Notes: a model not told the origin generated them from the sequence alone. A DNA stretch of 64,000 nt from Streptomyces sp. TLI_105 (GCF_900105415.1 NZ_FNSM01000001.1:4058501-4122500), one strand, 5' to 3'; shown: positions 41,181 through 53,077, numbered from the stretch's first letter. Numbers and translations: made by a program.

Positions 41181-42278
41181 TCAGCCCTCCTTGCGGAAGC
41201 CCTCCGCCGCCTTCAGGAACAGGTCGTTGGCCTCGCACTCACCGATCGTGACGCGCACGCCCTCGCCCGCGAACGGCCGCACCATCACGCCGTGCCGCTC
41301 ACACTCCGCCGCGAACTCCATGGTCCGCTCGCCGAGCCGCAGCCAGACGAAGTTGGCCTGCGTGTCCGGAACGGTCCACCCCTGGGCCACGAGCCCCGCG
41401 TGGACCCGCTCGCGCTCCCCCACCAGCGAGCCGACCCGTCCGAGCAGTTCGTCCTCGGCCCGCAGCGAGGCCACCGCCGCGTCCTGCGCCAGCTGGCTCA
41501 CGCCGAACGGCACCGCCGTCTTGCGCAGCGCCGCCGCCACCGGCTCGTGGGCGACCGCGAAGCCGACCCGCAGCCCCGCCAGGCCGTACGCCTTGGAGAA
41601 GGTGCGCAGCACGGCGACGTTGGGCCGGTCGCGGTAGAGCTCGATGCCGTCCGGGATGTCGCTGTCGCGGACGAACTCCCGGTAGGCCTCGTCGAGCACG
41701 ACGAGGACGTCGGAGGGCACCCGGTCCAGGAAGCGCTCCAGCTCCGCCCGGCGCACGGCGGTGCCCGTGGGGTTGTTGGGGTTGCAGACGAAGATCAGCC
41801 GGGTCCGCTCGGTGATCGCCTCGGCCATCGCGTCGAGGTCGTGCACCTCGCCCTCGGTCAGCGGCACCTGCACGGAGGTGGCCCCGCTGATCTGCGTGAT
41901 GATCGGGTACGCCTCGAAGGAGCGCCAGGCGTAGATCACCTCGTCGCCCGGGCCCGAGGTGGCCTGGAGCAGCGACTGCGCGACGCCGACCGAGCCGGTG
42001 CCGGTGGCCAGGTGGGAGACGGGCACGCCGAAGCGGTTCGCCAGCTCCTCCGTCAGACCGGTGCAGGCCATGTCGGGGTAGCGGTTGAAGTTCGCGGCGG
42101 CGGCCAGCGTGCTCTCCATGACCCCCGGCAGCGGCGGGTAGGGGTTCTCGTTGGAGGACAGCTTGAAGGCCACGGGACCGCCCGCGGCGGCCGGCTTGCC
42201 CGGCTTGTAGGTGGGGACACCGTCCAGCTCGGCGCGCAGCTTGGGGCTGCCGGTGCTCGTCCCGCTGGTCTCGCTCAC
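41181..42278 (-). CDS. hisC: Histidinol-phosphate/aromatic aminotransferase
   Basis: A 365-aa fold-type-I PLP aminotransferase of the HisC group, transferring an amino group between histidinol phosphate and 2-oxoglutarate. Signatures: [35 protein letters not shown] and the PLP lysine in [16 protein letters not shown]. The start is GTG, preceded by GAGGAGG at about 7 bases. It lies outside a his operon, so it may be the second HisC paralogue or an aromatic/phenylalanine aminotransferase (Pat-like). Confidence 0.85.
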   Translation of the reverse strand: MSETSGTSTGSPKLRAELDGVPTYKPGKPAAAGGPVAFKLSSNENPYPPLPGVMESTLAAAANFNRYPDMACTGLTEELANRFGVPVSHLATGTGSVGVAQSLLQATSGPGDEVIYAWRSFEAYPIITQISGATSVQVPLTEGEVHDLDAMAEAITERTRLIFVCNPNNPTGTAVRRAELERFLDRVPSDVLVVLDEAYREFVRDSDIPDGIELYRDRPNVAVLRTFSKAYGLAGLRVGFAVAHEPVAAALRKTAVPFGVSQLAQDAAVASLRAEDELLGRVGSLVGERERVHAGLVAQGWTVPDTQANFVWLRLGERTMEFAAECERHGVMVRPFAGEGVRVTIGECEANDLFLKAAEGFRKEG

Positions 42279-42352
42279 AGTGTGGCCTCCTCGACCGTCC
42301 GTACCGCCAATACTCCTCACCTTAAGAGGATTCGCCGTCGCTGCGAATGGGC

Positions 42353-42384
42353 TGTGGACAACAGGAGGGACACGCTGTGGACAC
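42353..42384. other. Pair of DnaA-box-like 9-mers upstream of hisC
   Basis: TGTGGACAA at 42353-42361 is the exact complement of the Streptomyces DnaA box TTGTCCACA, and TGTGGACAC at 42376-42384 differs by one base. They are 23 bases apart, in the same orientation. They lie in the 391-base gap between hisC and the LacI gene, which otherwise holds the divergent promoters, a repeated GAGACCTCT near 42480-42505, and no gene. Confidence 0.45.
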
Positions 42385-42669
42385 GGCCCCCGCTCGCGCT
42401 CCGGAAGGAGGGGGCGCGCACCAGGGTGGCGTGCGCCGGTGGCGGGCGCCGTGGCGCGCATCCCCCGTAGAGGTGAGTTGAGACCTCTTCGAGACCTCTC
42501 CCCCTCGCCAGGCCTACACCGCTCGATGGCCATAGATCACACGCCAGAGACCATAACTACCTTTGATTCAGCGTATCTTGGGCTTCTTCGATCATGCAGA
42601 AACGTGCCTGTCAACGCCTGCATATGCGACCGTCCCGACCGCCCCTCGTCGCCCTACTATCGGCTCGCC

Positions 42670-43776
42670 ATGACAGCAGCAGGGAAGCACCAGGTGAGCC
42701 GGGCACAGACCCGGGGAAGCCGGCAGGGCCGGGCAGGCATCCGGGACGTGGCCGCCGCCGCCGGGGTCTCCATCACGACTGTCTCCGACGCGCTCAACGG
42801 GAAGGGCCGACTCCCGGACGCCACCCGCCGCCACGTCCGCGAGGTCGCCGACAGGCTGGGCTACCGCCCATCCGCGGCGGCCCGCACGCTCCGCACCGGC
42901 AAGTCGGGACTCATCGGCCTGACCGTGACCACGTACGGGGATGAACCTTTCACCTTCACCGAATTCGCGTACTTCGCGGAGATGGCCAGAGCAGCCACAT
43001 CGGCGGCGCTCGCCCGGGGCTACGCCCTGGTCATCCTCCCCGCCACCTCCCGCCATGACGTCTGGTCGAACGTCGCCCTCGACGGCACCGTCGTCATCGA
43101 CCCCTCCGACCACGACCCGGTCGTCACCGAACTGGTCCGCCAGGGCCTGCCCGTCGTCTCCGACGGGCGCCCCGCCGGCACCCTTCCGGTCACCGCCTGG
43201 GTCGACAACGACCACGAAGCCGCCGTCCTCGACCTGCTCGACCACCTCGCCGCCGCCGGCGCCCGCCGGATCGGCCTCCTCACCGGAACCACCACCGACA
43301 CGTACACCCGCCTGTCCACCACCGCGTACCTCAACTGGTGCGAACGGGTGGGCCAGGACCCCGTCTACGAGGCCTATCCGGCGCACGACCCGTGCGCGGG
43401 CGCCGTCGCGGCCGACCGGCTGCTCGCCCGCCCGGACCGGCCCGACGCCGTGTACGGCCTCTTCGACCCCAACGGAACCGACCTCCTCGCGGCCGCGCGC
43501 CGCTACGGACTGCGCGTCCCGGACGACCTGCTGCTGGTCTGCTGCAGCGAATCGACCGTCTACGCCACCACCGAACCGCCCATCACCACGCTCTCGCTCA
43601 AGCCGCGCCGGATCGGCACGGCCGTCGTCCAGCTCCTCATCGACGCCATCGAAGGGATCGACACCGACGGTCCGGTCGAGCAGGTGATACCGACCGAACT
43701 CATCGTCCGCACCTCCTCGCAGCGACGTCCGCCACGCACCACGGTCAGCCCGCCGCGCTCACCGGCCAAGGACTGA
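42670..43776 (+). CDS. LacI-family transcriptional regulator
   Basis: A 368-aa regulator with a LacI helix-turn-helix (GIRDVAAAAGVSITTVSDAL) followed by the hinge helix region (RPSAAARTLRTGKSGLIGLT) and a periplasmic-binding-protein-like effector domain (WVDNDHEAA, ARRIGLLTG, AVYGLFDPNG). The ATG at 42670 is chosen because the helix-turn-helix begins near residue 23; an upstream extension is not supported. Effector unknown, probably a sugar or nucleoside. Followed by a strong terminator. Confidence 0.88.
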   Translation: MTAAGKHQVSRAQTRGSRQGRAGIRDVAAAAGVSITTVSDALNGKGRLPDATRRHVREVADRLGYRPSAAARTLRTGKSGLIGLTVTTYGDEPFTFTEFAYFAEMARAATSAALARGYALVILPATSRHDVWSNVALDGTVVIDPSDHDPVVTELVRQGLPVVSDGRPAGTLPVTAWVDNDHEAAVLDLLDHLAAAGARRIGLLTGTTTDTYTRLSTTAYLNWCERVGQDPVYEAYPAHDPCAGAVAADRLLARPDRPDAVYGLFDPNGTDLLAAARRYGLRVPDDLLLVCCSESTVYATTEPPITTLSLKPRRIGTAVVQLLIDAIEGIDTDGPVEQVIPTELIVRTSSQRRPPRTTVSPPRSPAKD

Positions 43777-43822
43777 CCCCACGGGCGGCGGCGCCCGAAC
43801 CCGCCGTCATCCGAACCGCCGT

Positions 43823-43852
43823 CCCCGTCCCTGCCCGTGGGCAGGGACGGGG
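43823..43852 (+). terminator. Strong terminator after the LacI gene
   Basis: Perfect 14-bp inverted repeat (43823-43836 with 43839-43852) with a formal 2-base loop, 46 bases after the LacI stop. The remaining bases to 44062 carry the promoter region of the next gene and nothing else recognisable. Confidence 0.75.
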
Positions 43853-44062
43853 AAACCGATCACCGCACCGGGCTCACCCCTGGACTGGACCTTCACAATT
43901 CGGGCGAAACAATCGGCGAACCCGGAGTGAACCCGGATTCACCACCCCTGGTGCGTCACACGGAAGGGCCCTCATTCCTATGATGGGCGGACGACACCGC
44001 GGACCACCCCGACCAGGCCGGTCCGCGATGTGCAGGGCATCGCGACGGTGGTGGAGGGGTCG

Positions 44063-45556
44063 ATGACTCAGGGGGCCGGTCAGGAGCCCGTGGTGCGCAC
44101 GGCGACATTGCGTGACTTCCGCGTACCGCCGTACGCCCGCGTGCCCGTGCAGGGCCACGCCGCCGAGCCGCCGCCGCCGGAGAAGGCGCCGACGGCTCCG
44201 CCGGGCGAGCCCGCTCCGGTCGAGCACCTGTCCCTCCCCGCATACCCGGCATCCGCCGAACACCTCCCGCCGGTCGCCCCCTCCCCGGTCGAGGCCGTCC
44301 CGGTACCGGCCCCGCCGACCGAGCCCCTCCCGCCCGAGGCCCCTCCGACCGAGGCGCCCCCGGCCGAGGCGCCCCCGGCCGCGCCCACCGCCACTCCGCA
44401 GACCTCCGCACCGCAGGCCTCCCCGCCCGCCGCACCGCAGGCACCCGCGCCCACCGCCCCGCCGGTATCCGTGCCCGCCGGGCCTTCGGCCCCCATGCCC
44501 GCCGATCCGACCCTCCACCTGGGGCACCGGCTCGCCCCGGCGTACGCCGCCCCGGCCGGCTCCTCCATCGTCTCCGTCGCCACCGGCCACCCGGGCAACG
44601 CCTTCCCGGGGGGCGAGCCGCCCGAGGGATACACCCCGACCGAGCGCGACCTCCCCGTCATCAACCGCGGCGACACCGTCCAGATCTCCGTCACCCCCGA
44701 ACCGGCCCCCGCCCCGGAGCCCGCGAACGGCGACGGACCCGGCCCCCTCTACGTCGTCGGCGACGTCCACGGCTACCTCGACGAGCTCCTCGCCGCCCTG
44801 CGCGCCCAGGGCCTCATCGACGAGAACGGCGGCTGGGCCGCGGGCAACGCCCGGCTCTGGTTCCTCGGCGACTTCACCGACCGCGGCCCCGACGGCATCG
44901 GCGTCATCGACCTCGTCATGCGCCTCTCCGCCGAGGCCGCCGCCGCCGGCGGCTACTGCAAGGCCCTCATGGGCAACCACGAGCTGCTGCTGATCGGCGC
45001 CAAACGCTTCGGCGACACCCCCGTCAACTCCGGCGCGGGCACCGCCACCTTCCAGGCCGCCTGGCTGCTCAACGGCGGCCAGAAGCACGACATGGACCGG
45101 CTCCAGGACGTCCACCTCCAGTGGATGTCCCGGCTCGACGCCGTGGTGCGCGAGGACGACCACCTCCTCGTGCACTCCGACACCACCGCGTACCTCGAAT
45201 ACGGCCAGACCATCGAGGACGTCAACGACACGGTCCACGAGATCCTCAACCGGAACGACGCCGACGAGGTCTGGGACGTCTTCCGGAAGTTCACCAAGCG
45301 CTTCGCGTTCCGCGACGACGGCGGCCCGCAGGCCGTCCAGGAGCTGCTCTCCACCTACGGCGGCCGCCGGATCGTGCACGGCCACAGCCCCATCCCGTAC
45401 CTCCTCGGCCAGGTCGGCACCGAGGACGGCGAGGACAACGGGGGCCCGGTCGTCGACGGACCGCACGTGTACGCCGACGGTCTCGCGATCGCCATGGACG
45501 GCGGAGTGACCATGGCCGGAAAGCTACTGGTCGTCCAACTCCCCCTGAACGGCTGA
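44063..45556 (+). CDS. PPP-family metallophosphatase with proline-rich N-terminus
   Basis: A 497-aa protein. Residues about 35-215 are Pro/Ala/Glu-rich and disordered; the C-terminal half is a calcineurin-like serine/threonine phosphatase: GDVHGYLDEL, GDFTDRGPDG, LMGNHELLL and HGHSPIPYL carry the metal ligands. The ATG at 44063 is preferred because GGAGGGG precedes it; an upstream ATG at 44030 is possible. No membrane segment or signal is visible. Possibly counteracts Ser/Thr kinases or hydrolyses dinucleotide phosphates. Confidence 0.87.
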   Translation: MTQGAGQEPVVRTATLRDFRVPPYARVPVQGHAAEPPPPEKAPTAPPGEPAPVEHLSLPAYPASAEHLPPVAPSPVEAVPVPAPPTEPLPPEAPPTEAPPAEAPPAAPTATPQTSAPQASPPAAPQAPAPTAPPVSVPAGPSAPMPADPTLHLGHRLAPAYAAPAGSSIVSVATGHPGNAFPGGEPPEGYTPTERDLPVINRGDTVQISVTPEPAPAPEPANGDGPGPLYVVGDVHGYLDELLAALRAQGLIDENGGWAAGNARLWFLGDFTDRGPDGIGVIDLVMRLSAEAAAAGGYCKALMGNHELLLIGAKRFGDTPVNSGAGTATFQAAWLLNGGQKHDMDRLQDVHLQWMSRLDAVVREDDHLLVHSDTTAYLEYGQTIEDVNDTVHEILNRNDADEVWDVFRKFTKRFAFRDDGGPQAVQELLSTYGGRRIVHGHSPIPYLLGQVGTEDGEDNGGPVVDGPHVYADGLAIAMDGGVTMAGKLLVVQLPLNG

Positions 45557-45715
45557 CGCATAACGCTGCGCATCCGAGGAAGTCGATTTCCGGAAAGACC
45601 CTGTCAGGCCGTGGTGTCGCCGCAATACCATCGGGTCATCCGTAGCAGGCTCTCCTCCGTTTCCGCCCGACCGACCGTTTCCCACGGCTGATCCGGGCCT
45701 ACGGAGCATCGGGGG

Positions 45716-46366
45716 ATGCACATGAACGTGGCTCCGCACCTGCTGACCGAGGACCGCGCCGAGTACGAGCGGGTCCTCGACGACGCACTGAGCACCGCCC
45801 ACGCACGTCCGGATCTCGCCGGAGTCGGAACGAGGCTCACGGTCGCGCAGCTGCGCGCCATGACGATGAACGCGACAGCGCTCATCACCACCGCCGCGGC
45901 CCTCGAGTACGACCACTTCGTGAAGGTCCGCGAGCAGAACCGAGCGGCCTTCGGGGCCCGGACACCCGAAGTGGAACCGGGCGCGGACGTCGGCGCGGGC
46001 GCCGGCGTCGTCGCCGTCGTCACCGTGCTGCTGCCCGTCCTCGCGGGCACCGCCGCCGCGATATTCCTGCTGGTCGGCGGGGTCCTGCACGCCCTCGCGC
46101 CCACCGTGGTGTTCGGCGAGACCCTGCTGACGGCAGGCCTCGTCTTCGCCGCCCTCGCCGCCGCCGGCCTGCTCTCCGCGGGCGTCGGCCTCCTCGTGAC
46201 CGCCCTGCGCAACAGGCCGGCCGCGGCGGACGGGACCGCCACGGCCGACGACGAACTCTCCCTCGCCAGGGAGGCCTGGCGCCGCGCCCTCCTGGAGCGC
46301 GGCATCCTCCCCTTCCTCCGCGACGCCCTCGCCGCCGCGGCGCCCCCGGATCCGACGGCGCCCTGA
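45716..46366 (+). CDS. Two- to three-helix membrane protein, unknown function
   Basis: A 216-aa protein with a soluble N-terminal ~90 residues and then hydrophobic segments (GVVAVVTVLLPVLAGTAAAIFLL, LTAGLVFAALAAAGLLSAGVGLL), ending in a charged, Ala-rich tail. The start may instead be the ATG at 45722, which has GGGGG just upstream. It ends 17 bases from the thiC stop, convergently. No function recognised. Confidence 0.72.
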   Translation: MHMNVAPHLLTEDRAEYERVLDDALSTAHARPDLAGVGTRLTVAQLRAMTMNATALITTAAALEYDHFVKVREQNRAAFGARTPEVEPGADVGAGAGVVAVVTVLLPVLAGTAAAIFLLVGGVLHALAPTVVFGETLLTAGLVFAALAAAGLLSAGVGLLVTALRNRPAAADGTATADDELSLAREAWRRALLERGILPFLRDALAAAAPPDPTAP

Positions 46367-46383
46367 GGAACGGCGGGCCGGGG

Positions 46384-48287
<1,904 letters not shown>

Positions 48288-48367
48288 TGTGCAAAGGTGC
48301 CACCACGCTAGCGTCATCCCTGGCGTGCTGAACAGTGGGCCCCCGCCGTTCTTGCGATGATCGGCCG

Positions 48368-49741
48368 GTGACTTCCCCCCAGCAGCCCCCCGAACCACAC
48401 CACCACGCCCACGATCCCGGACACGGTCACGGGCACGGAGCCGGAGGAGGAGGCGGCGGGCACGGACACAGCCACAGCCACGGGCCCGCCGCCCCGGTCT
48501 CGCGGCATCTGCGCAAGGTCATCGCCGCGATCCTGATCCCCTTCGCCGCCGCCGTCGTCGTCGGGCTCGCGGTCCTGTGGCCGGGCGGCACCCCGGCGCA
48601 CGAGCGCACCGGCGTCGGCTTCGACCGGCAGACCCAGCAGGGCGAGGTCGTCTCCGTCGAGCACGTCGACTGCAAGGACGTGAACGCCGCCCAGGTCCCG
48701 CCGACCGGCGACACCTCCACTCCGGAGGGGCGCGAGGCGGTCAACGCCCAGCAGGGGCAGTGCGAGAAGGCGACGGTCGAGGTCACCAGCGGTCCGAACA
48801 AGGGACGCAGGTTCGTCGAGATCGTGCAGCCCGACGCGCCGCGCCAACTGCACGAGGGGCAGGGCGTGGTGGTGGCGTACGCCCCCGACGCCCCGCACGA
48901 CCTGCAGTACTCGGTGACCGACGTGAACCGCAAGCTGCCGCTGGCGCTGCTCGCCGGCATCTTCGCCGTCGCGGTCGTGGTGGTCGGCCGGCTGCGGGGC
49001 GTCATGGCGCTCATCGCGCTCGCCGTGAGTTTCCTCGTACTGACGTACTTCATCCTGCCGGCGATCCTGGAGGGGTCGAACCCGCTGATCGTCGCGGTGG
49101 TCGGGTCGAGCGCGATCATGCTGATCGCGCTCTACATGTGCCACGGGCTCTCGGCCCGCACCTCGGTCGCCGTGCTCGGCACGCTGATCTCACTGATGCT
49201 GATCGGTCTGCTCGGCTCGCTCTTCATCGACTGGACCTCGCTCAGCGGCAACACCGACGACTACACCGGTCTGATCCACGGCCTGTACCCGGAGATCGAC
49301 ATGTCCGGCCTGCTGCTCGCCGGCATCATCATCGGTTCGCTCGGTGTGCTCGACGACGTGACGGTCACCCAGACCTCGGCGGTCTGGGAGCTGCACCAGG
49401 CCGATCCGGGCATGGGGCCGCGCGGCCTGTACCGGGCCGGCATCCGGATCGGCCGCGACCACATCGCCTCGGTCGTGAACACGCTGGTGCTGGCGTACGC
49501 GGGTGCCGCCCTGCCGCTGCTGCTGCTCTTCTCCATCGCCCAGAGCAGCATGGGGACGGTGGCCAACAGCGAGCTGGTCGCCGAGGAGATCGTCCGGACC
49601 CTGGTCGGGTCGATCGGTCTGGTGGCGTCCGTCCCGGTCACCACGGCGCTCGCGGCCCTGGTGGTCTCCGCCGACCGGCCGGCGTCCGGGGGCGGGAAGC
49701 CGGCGGCGGTACGGGGAGGGCGGCGCCGTCGCGCCAAGTGA
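48368..49741 (+). CDS. YibE/F-family membrane protein with His-rich N-terminus
   Basis: A 457-aa protein of the YibE/F family with about eight membrane segments (PLALLAGIFAVAVVVVG, VMALIALAVSFLVLTYF, LIVAVVGSSAIMLIALYM). The conserved core DDVTVTQTSAVWEL lies near residue 330. The first 40 residues are very rich in His and Gly, a possible metal-binding tail. GTG 48368 is chosen; GTG 48335 is an alternative, neither with a strong ribosome site. Transport function is presumed for the family but not established. Confidence 0.85.
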   Translation: MTSPQQPPEPHHHAHDPGHGHGHGAGGGGGGHGHSHSHGPAAPVSRHLRKVIAAILIPFAAAVVVGLAVLWPGGTPAHERTGVGFDRQTQQGEVVSVEHVDCKDVNAAQVPPTGDTSTPEGREAVNAQQGQCEKATVEVTSGPNKGRRFVEIVQPDAPRQLHEGQGVVVAYAPDAPHDLQYSVTDVNRKLPLALLAGIFAVAVVVVGRLRGVMALIALAVSFLVLTYFILPAILEGSNPLIVAVVGSSAIMLIALYMCHGLSARTSVAVLGTLISLMLIGLLGSLFIDWTSLSGNTDDYTGLIHGLYPEIDMSGLLLAGIIIGSLGVLDDVTVTQTSAVWELHQADPGMGPRGLYRAGIRIGRDHIASVVNTLVLAYAGAALPLLLLFSIAQSSMGTVANSELVAEEIVRTLVGSIGLVASVPVTTALAALVVSADRPASGGGKPAAVRGGRRRRAK

Positions 49742-49849
49742 GGTGGGCGTGCTGAGGGATCGGTCCGGCCCGGCTCGGGGAAGAGGGTCCGGCTCGCCTC
49801 GGGAAAGAGGGCTCGACTCGGAGAGGGCAACCGGTTCAGGGGGACCGGC

Positions 49850-50290
49850 TCAGGCGGGGCCGGCGTTCTCTTCGGCCAGGATCCGGCCCAGGGCGGCCTC
49901 CAGGTGGTCCTCGAAGTCGCCGAGTGTCCGTTCCTGACCGAGCGGAACCAGCTTGTCCGTCCGGTCGAGGAAGGCGACCAGCGGCGGCGCGCTGGCCCGG
50001 AACAGCGCCCGGTCGCCGCCCACCTGAAGCCGGATGGAGACGTCCGAGAGTCGCTCGGGCTCCGTCGGGGCGATGTGCACGTCGCCGTCCCCGCTCGGCC
50101 GGTTGATCCCGTCGAGCAGCAGCTCCCTTCCGAACGCCCAGGTCACAGGGGCGTCTCCGGGAAGGTGGAAGGTCATCCGCACCGCGTAGGGATCCCGGGT
50201 CTCATACCGGAGTTCGACCGGGATCTTGAAGGAGAGCTCCTCGGAGACGAGGAAGCTCATCAGGACCTCGGCCTGAACGGACTCTCGCAT
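49850..50290 (-). CDS. ssgA: Sporulation-specific cell division activator SsgA
   Basis: A 146-aa SsgA-like protein. Hallmarks: MRESVQAEVLMSFLV start, VELRYETRDPYAVRMTFHLP, VTWAFGRELLLDG, and LVAFLDRTDKLVPLGQE. The start and body agree with S. coelicolor SsgA as I remember it, not merely with SsgB, and the upstream gene is the matching IclR regulator ssgR, which is diagnostic. SsgA controls localisation of SsgB/FtsZ during sporulation septation. Confidence 0.93.
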   Translation of the reverse strand: MRESVQAEVLMSFLVSEELSFKIPVELRYETRDPYAVRMTFHLPGDAPVTWAFGRELLLDGINRPSGDGDVHIAPTEPERLSDVSIRLQVGGDRALFRASAPPLVAFLDRTDKLVPLGQERTLGDFEDHLEAALGRILAEENAGPA

Positions 50291-50428
50291 CGTGTACCCC
50301 GCAGTAGATGAAGCAGTTGTGTGAACACAGCTGCTGAAAGCTGTGACCGAAACGGCCAGGAATGATCCCCCATGGCCCTCTTGACGCAATCGTGCTGTAA
50401 GCACTAGCAGATCACAAGGAGTGATTTT

Positions 50429-51193
50429 TCAGATACTGATAGAGAACGCGAGTGAACCGAAGAGCGTTCCGATCTCCGTGCGTAGTCGTTCGATCGCTGG
50501 GAGCAGCCGTTCTTCTTGGTGGAGGGGGAGGGAAATCGCCATGGCGGCCGCCACCGACCCCGCGGTGATGGGGATCGCGGCACAAACCGTGCCGAGCGCA
50601 TATTCCTGACGCTCAACCAGGGGCTCCATTCGCCCCAAACCGCCCAAACGATCCAAAAGGACACGGCGATTACGCACCGTGTACGGAGTGATGGCTTCCA
50701 CCGGGTGGCGGTCAAGGTGGTCTTGACGAGATTTCAGATCGAGTTGACTCAGCAGGCACTGCCCGATCGCATGGGCGTGCGCGGTCTCGCGGAAGTCGGC
50801 CCATTCCTCCACCGCGGGGGCGGAAGGGGTGTCGGCGACGGCGACGAGCTCGATCTCACCTTCGCGGTAGAAGGCGAAGTAGATGGGTACACCGATCTCG
50901 TCCCGCCAACGGGCAAGGGAGTCTTCGATCTTGATGCGACGATTCTGCACAGCTCCGCCGCCGGCCAGTCGGACGGCGGCCTCGCCCAGGACGAACACGC
51001 CCTTGTCACGGCGCAGATAGCCCTCGTGCGTCAGGGTGCGGAGCAGGTGGTACGTGGTGGGCAGCGGAAGGCCCGTCTCGCGGGCGAGCTGTTTCGCGGG
51101 GGCGCCCTCCGCATGGGAGGCCACGGCCTCCAGGAGTCTCAGCGCTCGCTGCACCGATCCGATCAGGGTAGGCACTGCCGTCTGCGTAGCCAT
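50429..51193 (-). CDS. ssgR: IclR-family regulator SsgR
   Basis: A 254-aa IclR-type regulator with an N-terminal winged helix (SVQRALRLLEAVASHAEGAP, QLARETGLPLPTTYHLLRTL) and the IclR effector domain. Its position directly upstream of ssgA, same strand, identifies it as SsgR, the activator required for ssgA transcription. The ATG at 51193 is used; a TTG 6 bases upstream is better spaced from GGGGGTGA and cannot be excluded. The 138 bases before ssgA should hold the SsgR-dependent promoter. Confidence 0.9.
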   Translation of the reverse strand: MATQTAVPTLIGSVQRALRLLEAVASHAEGAPAKQLARETGLPLPTTYHLLRTLTHEGYLRRDKGVFVLGEAAVRLAGGGAVQNRRIKIEDSLARWRDEIGVPIYFAFYREGEIELVAVADTPSAPAVEEWADFRETAHAHAIGQCLLSQLDLKSRQDHLDRHPVEAITPYTVRNRRVLLDRLGGLGRMEPLVERQEYALGTVCAAIPITAGSVAAAMAISLPLHQEERLLPAIERLRTEIGTLFGSLAFSISI

Positions 51194-51434
51194 GGCCAAA
51201 GGTCACCCCCAGGCGTGAGGACGGGTGCAGTGCACCCGCCCGCGGGGGCCGCCCCCGCGCGCCCGCCGGGCCTGGGAAACCGCTGGTCAGTATGGAGGTC
51301 TACGCCTGTAGTCCCCATCGCGGCGGAGAGATTCCACTCTAGTGGCAGCCCCAGGGCCATACCCTGATTCGGCCAGGGCGTTCCCCCGCGCGGGCTAACG
51401 TCCTCCGCCGCTTCATACCGATCAGTAGCTTGTG

Positions 51435-51653
51435 CTACCAGTCCTCGCGCGACCTGGCGGAGGAACTGAACTTCCGCACGACGTAGACCAGTCCGGCGAC
51501 GAGGGCCGCGAAGAGCAGCACCTTGAAGAGCAGACCGACCACGAAGGTGAGCACGCTGGTGATCAGCCCGCCGAAGACGAACAGGGCGAGAACGGGTATG
51601 GCGACCCACTTCACCCACCAGGGCGTCCCCGCGAGAATCTCCCGTACGGCCAT
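51435..51653 (-). CDS. Small membrane protein (DUF5326)
   Basis: A 72-aa protein with two hydrophobic segments (VKWVAIPVLALFVFGGLITSV and a second through VLLFAALVAGLVYVV) and a basic C-terminal tail. It matches the DUF5326 family of actinobacterial small membrane proteins. No function known. The 235 bases between it and ssgR contain promoter sequence only. Confidence 0.75.
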   Translation of the reverse strand: MAVREILAGTPWWVKWVAIPVLALFVFGGLITSVLTFVVGLLFKVLLFAALVAGLVYVVRKFSSSARSREDW

Positions 51654-51829
51654 CGTCCCTACCTCGCTCTCGAAGAACCGCGCACTCCGCGCCGAACACC
51701 CTCAAGGCTAGGGGCGGGAGGAAGCCCGTGGAGGCCCCGCGGCCCCCGCTCTCCCCTGATCCGCCCCCTAGGGGCTCGGCCCCCCGCGCCCGGAACGCCC
51801 TCGGGGTCCGGCCCGGCCGCCGAGGCCGC

Positions 51830-52147
51830 TCAGCTCTCCGGCGGCGAGAAGACCACCATGACCCGCAGGTCCTCGCTGATGTGGTGGAACCGGTGCTCCA
51901 CCCCGGCCGGCACGTAGACCACGCTGCCGCGTGCCACCTGGGTCGTCTCCGTCCCGACCGTGATCGCCGCCCGCCCGCTGACCACGAAGTACACCTCGTC
52001 CTGGCCGTGCGGCTGCTGCGGGTCGAGTTCCCCGGCGTCGAGCGCGTACAGGCCCACCGACATGTTCCGCTCGCGCAGGAACTGGAGGTACGCGCCCTTG
52101 TTCGCGGCGCGCTCCGCCTCCAGTTCGTCCAGCCGGAATGCCTTCAT
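51830..52147 (-). CDS. Single-domain cupin protein
   Basis: A 105-aa cupin. The first cupin motif is around PHGQDEVYFVVSG and the second around VPAGVEHRFHHI, giving possible metal ligands His/Glu/His. These barrel proteins range from sensors to small dioxygenases; no substrate is evident. Divergent from the holin-family gene. Confidence 0.82.
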   Translation of the reverse strand: MKAFRLDELEAERAANKGAYLQFLRERNMSVGLYALDAGELDPQQPHGQDEVYFVVSGRAAITVGTETTQVARGSVVYVPAGVEHRFHHISEDLRVMVVFSPPES

Positions 52148-52198
52148 CGCCCGCTCGCCCCTGCCCTAGGCCCGATCATGTCTGCCACGATCAGACAC

Positions 52199-52576
52199 AT
52201 GATGAATTTCGTAGTCAAGACGCTCGCGAACGCGGGCGCCCTGGGAGTCGCCATCTGGCTGCTCCAGGACATCACCCTGACCGGTGAGAGCACCGGCAAG
52301 AAGGCCCTGACCCTCATTCTCGTGGCCCTCGTCTTCGGGCTGGTGAACTTCCTGGTCAAGCCCGTCGTCAAGCTCCTGACGCTTCCCCTCTTCATCCTGA
52401 CCCTCGGCCTGATCACCCTGGTGGTCAACGCCCTGATGCTGCTCCTCACGTCCTGGCTGGCCGACCAGCTCGACCTCAGCTTCCACGTGGAGGGCTTCTG
52501 GACCGCCGTCCTGGGCGGCCTGATCATCTCCGTCGTCTCGTGGGCGCTGAACGTCGTGCTCCCCGACGGCGACTGA
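52199..52576 (+). CDS. Phage holin family (DUF360/Mycobact_holin-like) membrane protein
   Basis: A 125-aa four-helix membrane protein (ANAGALGVAIWLLQDI, LTLILVALVFGLVNFLVKPV, LLTLPLFILTLGLITLVVNA, VLGGLIISVVSWALNVVL) of the widespread phage-holin-like family IV. An alternative ATG at 52178 would add seven residues. Ends 9 bases before ptpA, so probably co-transcribed. Function in the cell unknown. Confidence 0.82.
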   Translation: MMNFVVKTLANAGALGVAIWLLQDITLTGESTGKKALTLILVALVFGLVNFLVKPVVKLLTLPLFILTLGLITLVVNALMLLLTSWLADQLDLSFHVEGFWTAVLGGLIISVVSWALNVVLPDGD

Positions 52577-52585
52577 GCGGGAATC

Positions 52586-53077
52586 ATGACCTACCGCGTC
52601 TGCTTCGTCTGCACGGGCAACATCTGCCGCTCGCCGATGGCCGAGCACGTCTTCCGCCGTCGGGTGGAGGAGGCCGGCCTCGGCGGTCTGGTGGAGGTCG
52701 ACAGCGCGGGCACCGGAGGCTGGTACGAGGGCTACGGGGCCGACCCGCGCACGGTCACCGTCCTCGACGAGAACGGATACACCTCCGAGCACGTCGCCCG
52801 GCGGTTCCGGCCCTCGTGGTTCCCCGCCATCGACCTGGTGATCGCCCTGGACGAAGGGCATGCGCGGGAGCTCCGGGCGCTCGCCCGCACCCCCGACGAG
52901 GCGGCGAGGATAAGGCTCCTGCGCTCCTACGACCCGGCCGCCGGGGCCGGACTCGACATCCCCGACCCCTACTACGGGGAACGTGAGGACTTCGAGGAGT
53001 GCCTGGAGATGGTGGAGGCCGCGAGCGAGGGACTGCTCGCGGCCGTACGCGCGGAACTGGAGGAACGGACACCGTGA
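52586..53077 (+). CDS. ptpA: Low-molecular-weight protein tyrosine phosphatase
   Basis: A 163-aa LMW-PTP. The P-loop C9-T-G-N-I-C-R15-S starts right after the N-terminal strand (VCFVCTGNICRS), and the catalytic aspartate is in IPDPYYGE. These phosphatases act on phosphotyrosine proteins; PtpA in S. coelicolor affects pigmented antibiotic production. The stop overlaps the next start (GTGA). Confidence 0.92.
   Translation: MTYRVCFVCTGNICRSPMAEHVFRRRVEEAGLGGLVEVDSAGTGGWYEGYGADPRTVTVLDENGYTSEHVARRFRPSWFPAIDLVIALDEGHARELRALARTPDEAARIRLLRSYDPAAGAGLDIPDPYYGEREDFEECLEMVEAASEGLLAAVRAELEERTP

Noticed and set aside
43880..43893. A partial match (CTGGACTG plus two bases) to the 24-bp promoter element near 43,880
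   Set aside because: Only the first ten positions fit and the CATTGC half is absent; expected by chance and far from the cluster.
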